From an uncultured Oscillospiraceae bacterium (lineage in GTDB: Bacteria; Bacillota; Clostridia; Oscillospirales; Oscillospiraceae), in the NCBI GenBank assembly GCA_910584045.1, contig CAJTYO010000036.1, positions 1-26,278 on the forward strand: a stretch of 26,278 nt of DNA. The letters are read 5' to 3'. The position numbers were made by a program, and so were the translations under genes. Below the pieces are notes generated by a model. The model had not been told where the DNA came from, ran no database searches, and was given only the letters and a program-made list of their open reading frames with translations. Shown here in pieces: positions 1-6,167 of the stretch (within the stretch, counting starts at the first letter, position 1; each line of letters begins with the position of its first letter).

Positions 1-1
1 T

Positions 2-298
2 GAACAGCTCATTTTGAAACAGATCACCATGGAGGACTACAAAAGCCAGAAAGCCTCTGTTGACAGTGAGCTTGACCGGCTGCGGGAAATCCACTCCGAT
101 TTGAAGGTGCAGACCTCGCAGATGGAGATGAACGAAAAAGCGAAAAGCGCCAGGACTGAGCTGGCGCGGGAGGTGGTTGGGGCCGGTGGCCTGACCGCTG
201 GGCTGGCTGACACGCTGATTGACCGGGTGTATGTCTATCCGAACAATCAGGTGGAGATCATCTGGAAAATGAAAGACTTTTGTATGGAGGCGGCGTGA
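2..298 (+). CDS. Large serine recombinase, C-terminal part (partial at left edge)
   Basis: The reading frame is open from base 2, so this is the 3' end of a gene that starts outside the window. About 98 residues are visible. They include a charged, probably coiled-coil stretch (SVDSELDRLREIHSDLK...QMEMNEKAK) and then a compact end with IDRVYVYPNNQVEIIWKMKD. That last pattern is typical of the C-terminal domain (DUF4368-like) of large serine recombinases of the TnpX/TndX group, which excise and integrate conjugative or mobilisable elements in Firmicutes. The catalytic N-terminus is not visible, so activity cannot be judged. The stop overlaps the start of the next gene by one base (TGATG), so the two are probably translationally coupled. 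Family assignment is from recognised pattern; alternatives are few. Confidence 0.8.
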   Translation, partial: EQLILKQITMEDYKSQKASVDSELDRLREIHSDLKVQTSQMEMNEKAKSARTELAREVVGAGGLTAGLADTLIDRVYVYPNNQVEIIWKMKDFCMEAA

Positions 299-678
299 TG
301 GAACAGAAAAAGGCTTGGATTTACTGCCGTGTGGCTCACAACGGGCCGGACAGTGCGGAGGCGCTGGCGGCACAGAGGAACAGGCTGGAAGCCTACGCAA
401 AGGAGCATGGCTTTGAAGTCGTTGGTACTTCCGCCGATATAGCAAGCGGACTGAAATTCGATCACCGCCCCGGCCTGCTGGAATTTCATAATGAGGCGGT
501 GGATGGGGACGTTGATATTCTGCTGCTCTGCGATCTCGCCCGCTTGAGCCGGGATTTGGATAGGACCCTGCAATACTGGTATCTGCTCCGTGATCTCGAC
601 GTTAGCATCCATACGGCCAACAGCGGCGAAGTGGATTTGAGCGTAGCCGCTATGCTCCGCAAGATCATAGAGCAATAA
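298..678 (+). CDS. Small resolvase-domain protein lacking the catalytic serine
   Basis: This is a 126-residue protein made of little more than a serine-recombinase catalytic fold. The start at 298 is chosen because it overlaps the upstream stop (TGATG) and begins just before the conserved strand IYCRV; an upstream ATG at 280 would overlap the recombinase more deeply. Recognisable family motifs are IYCRV near residue 8, an EALAAQRNRL segment where active enzymes have SLxxQ, and the arginine-bearing LARLSRD motif. In active serine recombinases the residue after RV is the nucleophilic serine; here it is alanine (A13, CRVAHNG). There is no large-recombinase domain or helix-turn-helix. It probably acts as an accessory or regulatory partner of the upstream recombinase, or it is a decaying copy. 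The partner role is inferred from adjacency and coupling. Confidence 0.75.
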   Translation: MEQKKAWIYCRVAHNGPDSAEALAAQRNRLEAYAKEHGFEVVGTSADIASGLKFDHRPGLLEFHNEAVDGDVDILLLCDLARLSRDLDRTLQYWYLLRDLDVSIHTANSGEVDLSVAAMLRKIIEQ

Positions 679-732
679 AAAAGCCCCCAGGTGGGAGTAC
701 AAAGTGCGGCCATGAAAAATTTCTAAAAAACC

Positions 733-945
733 TCAAAAACTTTTTGTCTTGGGCTTGACATTTGGGTGGCGCAGATCATGAAACCGGGTATCAGCACAGC
801 CAATAGAAACAGCAATTTTCTTGAATGCCTTATAGACCACATGGGGCATAAGATGTCCGCCCATTTCGTTTGTGAACACAAGGCCGCTGTCCTTGTGGGG
901 GAGCTTCACCTGGTGCCCCTCTGACAAATAGAACATACCGACCAT
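733..945 (-). pseudogene. Tyrosine recombinase (phage integrase) fragment
   Basis: The translated fragment contains DSGLVFTNEMGGHL, VYKAFKKIAVSIG and TRFHDLRH, which is the middle of the catalytic domain of a phage-type integrase including the H-x-x-R box. Immediately after HDLRH the frame turns into unrelated sequence (PNVKPKTKSF) and stops, so the second catalytic histidine and the tyrosine nucleophile are gone. The N-terminal SAM-like and core-binding regions are also missing, because the bases upstream of about 915 do not encode them. The break lies next to the serine-recombinase end of the element on the left, so the remnant may be an old insertion target or scar. It cannot be functional as a recombinase. 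Confidence 0.75.
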
Positions 946-976
946 CTTGACTACAAAACCACTGTATTAAGACAAA

Positions 977-1024
977 GCCGAAGGGCTTGCCGCCCGCCAT
1001 TCACAGACAACAAGCCCTCTCGGC
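977..1024 (-). terminator. Probable rho-independent terminator of the merR-ybjQ operon
   Basis: An 8-bp stem AGGGCTTG/CAAGCCCT (982-989 with 1011-1018) is extended by GCCGA/TCGGC with one bulged base. On the minus strand the stem is followed by TTTGTCTTAAT. It lies downstream of the last gene of the leftward operon, whose stop is at 1099. The loop is long (21 bases) and the T-tract short, so confidence is moderate. Confidence 0.45.
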
Positions 1025-1098
1025 CGATTAAAAAATTTTTCCTGTTAACGTTCGTCTGACATTTTGGGGTATTTTACACCCGCCCCGTTCTCTTCGCT

Positions 1099-1410
1099 TT
1101 ACCGCACCTTTACGGCGGTCCCGTATGCAATAACCTCTGCGGCCCCCTGCATGACGGAGGACGACCCATACCGCACGTTGACGACGGCGTCGGCCCCCAA
1201 GGCCTGGGCCTCGTCCACCATCCTCTTCGTGGCAATCTGACGGGCCTCGATGAGCATCTCCGTGTAGCCGGTGATCTCCCCGCCTACCAGGGTCTTCATA
1301 CCCGCCATGAAGTCCTTGCCGAAATTCTTCGACTGCACTACGGTCCCTTTCACAATCCCCAACGCCTCAATCTCCTTGCCGGGAACGTGGTCAATATTGA
1401 GCAGCAGCAT
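1099..1410 (-). CDS. YbjQ/UPF0145 family protein
   Basis: This is a 103-residue protein with the whole YbjQ (UPF0145, 'putative heavy-metal-binding domain') pattern: GIVKGTVVQSKNFGKDF, a GGEITGYTEMLIEARQIATKRM helix region, GADAVVNVRYGSS, and AEVIAYGTAVKV at the end. Length equals that of the family. Known members are soluble and form ring-like oligomers; the biochemical role is not established and metal binding is only a family label. It is the last gene of a four-gene leftward operon. Its ATG lies 20 bases inside the preceding gene, and its ribosome site (AAGGAGGAG) is made from codons of that gene's C-terminal tail, so it is almost certainly translated by coupling. No membrane segment or signal is present. 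Its link to a membrane-tethered regulator suggests a role in envelope or metal stress, which is inference. Confidence 0.88.
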   Translation of the reverse strand: MLLLNIDHVPGKEIEALGIVKGTVVQSKNFGKDFMAGMKTLVGGEITGYTEMLIEARQIATKRMVDEAQALGADAVVNVRYGSSSVMQGAAEVIAYGTAVKVR

Positions 1411-1654
1411 CTTCTTCTCCTCCTTGAATTTCTCTCAGTCTTGTTCTTAAACTTATCCAGATAAAGGGAACGCTCCCTATACCCAACACAATAAATAATA
1501 GCAGTACCTTGGATATAAATCCTTCCGGTTCCAGACTGCTCCGCAGCCACATCAGGATCGCCACAGACGTCAGCCGCATCAGCATGGAGGACAGCGCCCC
1601 CAGAACGGCGCTCTTCCGCCGGACAGCCTGACCGTCAGTATTGGCTGGCTTCAT
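1391..1654 (-). CDS. Small membrane protein 2, paralogue of the MerR membrane tail
   Basis: This protein has 87 residues: a short basic N-terminus, two hydrophobic segments (roughly 18-37 and 48-66) and a cytosolic-looking tail RLREIQGGEEDAAAQY. The tail aligns with the ends of the previous gene (RLREIDGGEEDEASQY) and of the MerR regulator (RITEIGKGEIDDAKKY), so all three share the same hairpin-plus-tail module. The start is the ATG embedded in the tail of the preceding gene (20-base overlap). Its own tail codons GGA GGA GAA form the Shine-Dalgarno of the following ybjQ-like gene. No enzymatic motif is visible. It may associate with the membrane domain of the regulator, but this is inferred from homology and operon context only. 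I do not recognise a named family. Confidence 0.75.
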   Translation of the reverse strand: MKPANTDGQAVRRKSAVLGALSSMLMRLTSVAILMWLRSSLEPEGFISKVLLLFIVLGIGSVPFIWISLRTRLREIQGGEEDAAAQY

Positions 1655-1889
1655 CCTCTTCCCCCCCGTCGATCTCCCTGAGCCGCTGGGTCATAGCGGC
1701 CAATATCCCCACAATCACCGCACCGCCCACGGCGGCATACATCAGCAGGAAGGGCAGCACACCCCACCCGCCCTGGGCTCCCAGCAGTCCGGCGGCATAT
1801 GCCACCATGCCCACCAGTGGCCCCACATAGACAACCACCATCACCGCCACCACAATAGCCGCAATCTTCTTCTTAGTATTTTTTGGCAT
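1635..1889 (-). CDS. Small membrane protein 1, paralogue of the MerR membrane tail
   Basis: The protein has 84 residues: basic start MPKNTKKK, hydrophobic segment about 9-33, a second at about 43-64, then TQRLREIDGGEEDEASQY. The order TM-loop-TM-tail is the same as residues 142-216 of the MerR regulator encoded just upstream, so it looks like that regulator stripped of its DNA-binding part. An ATG farther upstream at 1949 is in frame, but it lies deep inside merR. The start at 1889 follows AAAGGAGAG at proper spacing, and that ribosome site is formed by the codons for KGEI in the merR tail. Overlap with merR is 17 bases. A role as a dominant partner or antagonist of the regulator in the membrane is a hypothesis. 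Confidence 0.75.
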   Translation of the reverse strand: MPKNTKKKIAAIVVAVMVVVYVGPLVGMVAYAAGLLGAQGGWGVLPFLLMYAAVGGAVIVGILAAMTQRLREIDGGEEDEASQY

Positions 1890-2523
1890 CGTCGATCTCT
1901 CCTTTCCCAATCTCCGTAATTCTCTGAAACAGTGCATACAGTATTCCACAGATCAGCAGCCCCGGTATGGCCGCCAGCACCACAACCAGCCCTGCCGGCG
2001 GCGCGTCTCCCGGGGCCACGGCATAGCTCCAGATGAACAGCCCCATCAACCCCGCCAGCATCGCCACCATCACCACCGCAATCACGATGGGCGCAACATA
2101 CCGGATGCGCACGTCCTGTCTCTGCTTATTCTGGAAGGTGGCGCCCGCCTGCTCCAGCTTCTCCATCTCCTCCAGCACGCTCCCCGCGTCCAGCTCCCCC
2201 AGGGGCTCGGTCCGCTCCTTCAGCAGCTCGCACAGCCGCACCGACTCCTCCAAATTCCGCCGCTCGCGCTCCAGCGTTACCAGATGGCGGCGCATCCCGT
2301 CACCCACCGTCTGCGTCCCCGCCTGCATCTGCCGGATCTCCTCGATAGGGACCCCCAGCTTCCGCATCAGCTTGATCCGCCGCAATACGGCCACCTCCGC
2401 CTCGCCGTAATCCCGATAGCCGTTCTCGCTATTTCGGCCGGGGGACAGCAGACCCTTCTCCTCATAGAATCGGATGTTCTTTTTTGTAATGCCCACCAGG
2501 GCCTCGACCTCGTTGATCTTCAT
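1873..2523 (-). CDS. MerR-family regulator with C-terminal two-pass membrane domain
   Basis: The protein has 216 residues. Residues 1-70 are a MerR winged helix (INEVEALVGITKKNIRFYEEKGLL, then GYRDYGEAEV and IKLMRKLGVPIEEI). Residues about 75-130 form a charged coiled coil as in MerR dimers. There is no effector-binding domain of the usual cysteine-metal type. Instead, residues 142-169 and 177-198 are strongly hydrophobic and should form a membrane hairpin, followed by tail RITEIGKGEIDDAKKY. The regulator is therefore probably tethered to the inner face of the membrane. Its own promoter has a 19-bp spacer with an inverted repeat, the site type MerR proteins distort, so autoregulation is likely. 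A matching promoter stands before the YhfC-like gene ending at 3312. The inducer is unknown. Confidence 0.9.
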   Translation of the reverse strand: MKINEVEALVGITKKNIRFYEEKGLLSPGRNSENGYRDYGEAEVAVLRRIKLMRKLGVPIEEIRQMQAGTQTVGDGMRRHLVTLERERRNLEESVRLCELLKERTEPLGELDAGSVLEEMEKLEQAGATFQNKQRQDVRIRYVAPIVIAVVMVAMLAGLMGLFIWSYAVAPGDAPPAGLVVVLAAIPGLLICGILYALFQRITEIGKGEIDDAKKY

Positions 2524-2546
2524 GGATTTCCCCTCTTTTCTGCCTC

Positions 2547-2577
2547 ATTATATACCATCCACTAGGTGGAAGGTCAA
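2547..2577 (-). promoter_or_regulatory. MerR-type promoter and operator of the merR operon
   Basis: On the minus strand TTGACC (2572-2577) and TATAAT (2547-2552) are separated by 19 bp instead of the optimal 17. The spacer carries the inverted repeat TCCAC-3 nt-GTGGA (2558-2570). A long spacer with a central dyad is the hallmark of promoters that MerR proteins activate by DNA distortion. It sits 24 bases upstream of the merR start. Confidence 0.8.
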
Positions 2578-2613
2578 GGGTTTTCCTCCTTTTTTTAAGT
2601 TTTCACCAACCGG

Positions 2614-2642
2614 TTGACACATTGCCAAGCATATATTATACT
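2614..2642 (+). promoter_or_regulatory. Sigma-A promoter of the methyltransferase gene
   Basis: TTGACA (2614-2619) and TATACT (2637-2642) have a 17-bp spacer and lie 46 bases upstream of the methyltransferase start. It is divergent from the merR promoter, with 36 bp between the two -35 boxes, and has no MerR-type dyad. Confidence 0.75.
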
Positions 2643-2688
2643 TTAAATCAGAACATATATTTGTTTTAAACAGAAGGAGACAGCAGGT

Positions 2689-3333
2689 ATGGAGCAGAAC
2701 TGGAAGGAACAGATCAAACGCTATTATAATCAGGAGGCGGCCCTCCGGGACAGCAATGCCGCCCGACCGGACTGGAAGGCGGATTTCCGTCGGGACTTCC
2801 TGGACCGCGCCCTCCGCGATGGAAAGAAGACCCTCCTTGAGTTGGGCCCTGGTCCGGGGCATGACAGCCTCTTTTTTCAAGACGGCGGTCTGCGCGTCAC
2901 CGCTGTAGACCTCTCGCCGGAGATGGTGCGCCGGTGCCGGGATAAGGGCGTGGATGCCTATGAGCTGGATTTCTACCGCCTGCCGGACCTGGGCCGGACC
3001 TTTGACTGCCTGTATACCCTCAACGCCCTGATCCACGTCCACCGGGAGGACCTGCGCCGTGTCCTGATGGGAATGGACGCGGTCCTGGCACCGGAGGGTC
3101 TGGTCTGTATTGGCGTATACGCCGGTGATGAGGACCGGGAAACCTGCTGGGTGCGTGAGGATGTCTCCGACGCGGAGCGGTACTTCCTCTTTTGTTCCCG
3201 GCAGACCCTTCTGCCTCTGCTGGAGGAACGCTTCCAGGTGTTGTCTTTTCAGACCCTCCCGGTTGGCGACCGGGGGGATGCCTTCCACTCCATCCTCCTG
3301 CGGAAGGGATCTTACGCCTGCCCCTCCGTCTGA
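2689..3333 (+). CDS. Class I SAM-dependent methyltransferase
   Basis: The protein has 214 residues. The SAM-binding glycine motif LLELGPGPGHDS is at residues 49-60. It is followed by the acidic ribose-binding strand VTAVDLSPEMV (70-80), the motif II region YELDFYRLPDL, and a strand-loop FDCLYTLNALIHVHREDL. The fold is a Methyltransf_11/25-type Rossmann domain with no extra domains, so the substrate, probably a small molecule, cannot be named. The start is set by GAAGGAGACAGCAGGT just upstream and by the promoter at 2614-2642. Its last 22 bases overlap the end of the convergent YhfC-like gene, so the two transcripts interfere or share a termination zone; no hairpin terminator is visible there. 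Confidence 0.9.
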   Translation: MEQNWKEQIKRYYNQEAALRDSNAARPDWKADFRRDFLDRALRDGKKTLLELGPGPGHDSLFFQDGGLRVTAVDLSPEMVRRCRDKGVDAYELDFYRLPDLGRTFDCLYTLNALIHVHREDLRRVLMGMDAVLAPEGLVCIGVYAGDEDRETCWVREDVSDAERYFLFCSRQTLLPLLEERFQVLSFQTLPVGDRGDAFHSILLRKGSYACPSV

Positions 3334-4073
3334 GTGGCAAGTTCTCGATATACTTTCATTGCCAGGGCCGCCGTCAGCAGCGCAAAAACCAGCACCAGCC
3401 CCTCCGCCGCCGCCGTGGGCAGGAAGAAAGCGGAGGTCACCGCCACGAAGTTCATCCCTGCATGGAGCAGAATAGCGGCAGGAAACAGCACCCGTTTCCC
3501 TGTCCTGACGGCGGCAAACACCAGCACCGAGTTGGACACGTGCAGCACCATAGCTGACACCCGCTCCAGGGCACTCCACAGGTACATGACGGCAGGGGTA
3601 GACGACAGCGTCTCCGCCGCAGCGGACAGCTCCGCCGGCACCTCGCCGCCCTGCATGAGAAGCACTCCCATCAGCAGATTGTTCACCATAGCCATGCCCA
3701 CCAGCAGGAACGCCTCCATGCCCCCGTGACCCAGGCCGTAGCCCAGGGCGGTCACCGGCTCCGCCTCGTGGCGCAGTACCATCCTGAAGGCCAGCAGCCT
3801 TCCCGTCTCCTCAAAAAGACCCGCCGCCAGGCCGCCGTACAGGGCATACAGCCAGATGTTGTTCTGCAGCACCGCCCCCAGCGGGCTCCCCAGCACCGCC
3901 AGATGGAGCAGCGGCTCCAACATCATGGCAAACACCGGGAAAAATACCGCCCCGATCAGAAACGGCGTCCACCGGCCATTCAGCCGCCTATGCACAAACA
4001 GCATCAGCCCCAGCGGCGCAGCCGCCGTAAACAGAAGCAGCAGCGCCATCGCAATCATTTTTCCAACGGTCAT
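3312..4073 (-). CDS. YhfC-family intramembrane protease (glutamic type)
   Basis: The protein has 253 residues with about seven hydrophobic segments. The family signature is visible: LFEETGRLLAFRM (residues 86-98, paired glutamates E88/E89), then GYGLGHGGMEA (111-121, H116 and E120) and a late HAGMNF motif. YhfC proteins (DUF2324) are assigned to the same broad clan as CAAX/PrsW-type intramembrane proteases, on the basis of these membrane glutamate and histidine motifs. An in-frame ATG at 4115 is rejected as start, because it would lie about ten bases from the -10 box. The ATG at 4073 has AGAGGAGGA at good spacing. Expression is probably controlled by the MerR-like dyad promoter upstream, the same type as that of the membrane-bound MerR gene. 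The regulator, or its mini-paralogues, could be its substrate; that is inference. Confidence 0.8.
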   Translation of the reverse strand: MTVGKMIAMALLLLFTAAAPLGLMLFVHRRLNGRWTPFLIGAVFFPVFAMMLEPLLHLAVLGSPLGAVLQNNIWLYALYGGLAAGLFEETGRLLAFRMVLRHEAEPVTALGYGLGHGGMEAFLLVGMAMVNNLLMGVLLMQGGEVPAELSAAAETLSSTPAVMYLWSALERVSAMVLHVSNSVLVFAAVRTGKRVLFPAAILLHAGMNFVAVTSAFFLPTAAAEGLVLVFALLTAALAMKVYRELATQTEGQA

Positions 4074-4124
4074 ATGGGGTTCCTCCTCTTTCTCCGCCGC
4101 CCCGGGCGGTTTCATTTCTCCTAC

Positions 4125-4155
4125 AGTGTACTCCTTCCACCCGGTGGAAAGTCAA
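4125..4155 (-). promoter_or_regulatory. Second MerR-type promoter/operator (upstream of YhfC-like gene)
   Basis: On the minus strand TTGACT (4150-4155) and TACACT (4125-4130) are separated by exactly 19 bp. The spacer holds TTCCACCCGGTGGAA (4135-4149), a perfect 7-bp-arm inverted repeat. Compared with the merR operator (ATCCACTAGGTGGAA, read on the plus strand), 12 of 15 positions match. The shared spacing and sequence argue for control by the same regulator. Confidence 0.8.
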
Positions 4156-4193
4156 GCTTTTTTTCAAAAATTTCTGAAAACGTTTCTTTTCTG

Positions 4194-4222
4194 GTGACAG
4201 AACCGGGAAAGCGTGGTAAAAT
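4194..4222 (+). promoter_or_regulatory. Promoter of the Cys-rich gene
   Basis: GTGACA (4194-4199) and TAAAAT (4217-4222) lie 17 bp apart, 34 bases before the start at 4257. It is divergent from the MerR-type promoter at 4125-4155. Confidence 0.6.
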
Positions 4223-4256
4223 AAAGGAACACGACCAAGAACAGGAGAACATACCT

Positions 4257-4718
4257 ATGAATGTATCCATCTGCGGTGCGGAATGCAGCCAATGCCCCCA
4301 TCGCTCCGCCTGTGGCGGCTGCGCCGAGACCAGCGGCCGCCCCTTTGGCCGGGAATGCATTCTGGCCGCCTGCTGCCGCGGCAAAGGCGGAGACAGCTGC
4401 GGCCAATGCGGCGGGGTATGCAGCCTCAAGGCGCCGCTGCTGGCCGAGTTTAATCACCTGGGCATCCCGGACCTGCCGGAAATCACGGACCTTAACGCTC
4501 TGCCGGGAAGCTTCATCAACCTGTCCTATACGCTGCCCAACGGCCAGACCGTCCATCTGCTGGAGGATGACAAAATTTACCTGGGCAATCAGCTGGAACA
4601 GGCGGGCAGGGACCGGTGCTACGGTCTGGCGGCAGATGAAGACATTCTGTTGGTCTGCTCCTATGGCGAGGGTGGAACAGACCCGGAAATCATAGTCTAC
4701 AAAAAACGGGGAAACTAG
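4257..4718 (+). CDS. Cysteine-rich DUF3795-like protein
   Basis: The protein has 153 residues. The first 56 residues hold eleven cysteines in pairs (C6, C10, C13, C19, C22, C34, C39, C40, C48, C51, C55) in the order expected for a DUF3795-type module: an opening CGAECSQCP, a CGGC knuckle and a closing CGQCGGVC. Such modules probably bind zinc or an iron-sulfur centre; the function is unknown. The C-terminal hundred residues are an unremarkable alpha/beta segment with no motif I recognise. The frame stays open far upstream, but the start at 4257 follows ACAGGAGAACATACCT and the promoter at 4194-4222. No signal peptide is seen, so it is cytosolic. It appears to be monocistronic. Confidence 0.7.
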   Translation: MNVSICGAECSQCPHRSACGGCAETSGRPFGRECILAACCRGKGGDSCGQCGGVCSLKAPLLAEFNHLGIPDLPEITDLNALPGSFINLSYTLPNGQTVHLLEDDKIYLGNQLEQAGRDRCYGLAADEDILLVCSYGEGGTDPEIIVYKKRGN

Positions 4719-4750
4719 AACGTGTATTCATAACGGGGGAATGCTGAATA

Positions 4751-4844
4751 GAGGAGGATTTTTCTCGTCAGGCAAGGAGATTTTTCTGTGAAGCGCCGTG
4801 GAGCAGCCCACGGCAGCAATCCTGACGGATTGCAAGGAGGCGCC
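4751..4844 (+). other. Structured intergenic leader upstream of nagA
   Basis: Two imperfect direct repeats around ATTTTTCT (4751-4790) precede two adjacent perfect hairpins. One is GCCGTGG-6 nt-CCACGGC (4795-4814), the other GCAATCC-TGAC-GGATTGC (4816-4833). GCGCC (4793-4797) could also pair with GGCGC (4839-4843) and close both into a multi-branched fold. It is either a structured 5' leader of nagA or a copy of a dispersed intergenic repeat. No riboswitch class was recognised. Confidence 0.45.
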
Positions 4845-4910
4845 ATGGCAAGAAAAAGACTGGTCACACAGCGTTCTACGGTTGTGAATACAGTTTCTAA
4901 ATCATCCTGA
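4845..4910 (+). CDS. Possible 21-residue leader peptide before nagA
   Basis: An ATG preceded by CAAGGAGGCGCC opens a 21-codon frame (MARKRLVTQRSTVVNTVSKSS) that stops 35 bases before the nagA start. The ribosome site is as strong as those of real genes nearby. The peptide is basic and serine/threonine-rich with no recognisable family. It follows two stable hairpins, so it could be a translated leader. A chance frame within a repeat element is the main alternative. Confidence 0.25.
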   Translation: MARKRLVTQRSTVVNTVSKSS

Positions 4911-4945
4911 CAACAGGGAAACGAAAAGAAGAAGGAGAAACTGCT

Positions 4946-6055
4946 ATGCTGATTAAAAACGCAAAGATCTTGATAGGGAAGGCATTTTTGGACGCCGACA
5001 TCCAATTCGACAAGACTATCACCGCTATCGGGAAGATCGACGGCCCCGCCGACCTGGACGCCGCCGGCTGCTACGTGATCCCCGGTCTGGTAGACATCCA
5101 CACCCACGGCGCCGTGGGAGAGGACTTCTCCGACGGCAAGCCGGAGGGCCTCCAGCCCCTGGCGGACTATTACTCCGCCCACGGCGTCACCAGCTATCTG
5201 GCCACCACTATGACCCTCAGCGAAGAAATTCTGACCCCGGCCATGCACGCTATCCGGGATTTCCGCCCCGCCGGGGGCGCCAAATGTGCGGGCATCCACC
5301 TGGAGGGCCCCTTCCTCTCCTACGCCAAACGGGGCGCCCAGGCGGCGGAGTATCTTCACAAGCCTGACGCGGCGCTGTTCCACCGCCTCAACGAGGCCAG
5401 CGGCGGACAGGTGAAACTGGTGACTGTGGCCTGCGAGGAGGAGGGCGCCCTGCCCTTTATCCGGGAGATCTCCCAGACCTGTTCCGTCTCTCTGGGGCAC
5501 ACCACGGCGGACTACGACACCGCCATGGCCGGCTTCGCCGCCGGGGCCAGCCATGCCACCCACCTGTACAACGGGATGAACTCCTTCCTCCACCGGGCTC
5601 CCGGGGTCATCGGCGCAGCCTTTGACGCGGATGCCAGCGTGGAGCTGATCTGCGACGGGCTGCACATCCACCCCGCAGTCATTCGCACCACCTACCAGAT
5701 TTTCGGTGACCGCCTGAATCTGATTTCCGATTCCCTGCGCTGTGCCGGGATGCCTGACGGGGATTACGAGCTGGGCGGCCAGCCCATCGTGGTCAAGGAC
5801 CACAAAGCCACTCTTCTGGACGGCACTCTGGCCGGGTCCTCCATCTCCCTGCTGGACGCGGTTCGCAATGTGGTCCGCTTCGGCCTGCCCCTGGCGGAGG
5901 CCGTATATGCCGCCTCTGCCGCCCCCGCCCAAGCCGTCCGCCTGGATGCCGGCGTTCTCCGGGCCGGCAAGGCCGCCGACCTGCTGGTGTTGGGTCAAGA
6001 TCTGAGCCTGCGGGCGGTATTTGTAGACGGAGTTCAACAGTCCTGTTGTCCGTGA
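4946..6055 (+). CDS. nagA: N-acetylglucosamine-6-phosphate deacetylase
   Basis: The protein has 369 residues, the usual NagA length. It removes the acetyl group from GlcNAc-6-phosphate to give GlcN-6-phosphate in amino-sugar catabolism and cell-wall recycling. Amidohydrolase landmarks are in order: IPGLVDIHTHG (H52, H54), HLEGPF with metal ligand E120, GHTTADY (H185), ATHLYNGM (H206), CDGLHIHP (H240) and the catalytic aspartate in LISDSLRCAG (D262). The end of the protein forms the usual beta-sandwich closure (AGVLRAGKAADLLVLGQDL). The start follows AGAAGGAGAAACTGCT. There is no nagB or sugar transporter beside it, so it stands alone. It is preceded by a structured leader of about 200 bases in which I could not find a convincing promoter. 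It would process GlcNAc released from host glycans or peptidoglycan. Confidence 0.95.
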   Translation: MLIKNAKILIGKAFLDADIQFDKTITAIGKIDGPADLDAAGCYVIPGLVDIHTHGAVGEDFSDGKPEGLQPLADYYSAHGVTSYLATTMTLSEEILTPAMHAIRDFRPAGGAKCAGIHLEGPFLSYAKRGAQAAEYLHKPDAALFHRLNEASGGQVKLVTVACEEEGALPFIREISQTCSVSLGHTTADYDTAMAGFAAGASHATHLYNGMNSFLHRAPGVIGAAFDADASVELICDGLHIHPAVIRTTYQIFGDRLNLISDSLRCAGMPDGDYELGGQPIVVKDHKATLLDGTLAGSSISLLDAVRNVVRFGLPLAEAVYAASAAPAQAVRLDAGVLRAGKAADLLVLGQDLSLRAVFVDGVQQSCCP

Positions 6056-6167
6056 GTGACGGAAAATTTTGTTGTCAACTGTCTTTTTATCCAAATTTAT
6101 TCACTTGTTTTCGTGCATTATAACGATTGACAGCAAACATGAGCAAAATTTTTTGGCAATATCAACA

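Noticed and set aside
2548..3579. 343-codon minus-strand open frame over the methyltransferase
   Set aside because: It overlaps a convincing SAM methyltransferase and the end of the YhfC-like gene and has no recognisable domain.
3726..4256. Upstream extension of the DUF3795-like frame
   Set aside because: The segment is antisense to the YhfC-like gene, Gln/Arg-rich, and lies before the promoter at 4194-4222; the real start is 4257.
4715..6094. 459-codon minus-strand open frame over nagA
   Set aside because: nagA on the other strand has every catalytic motif; this frame is its antisense shadow.
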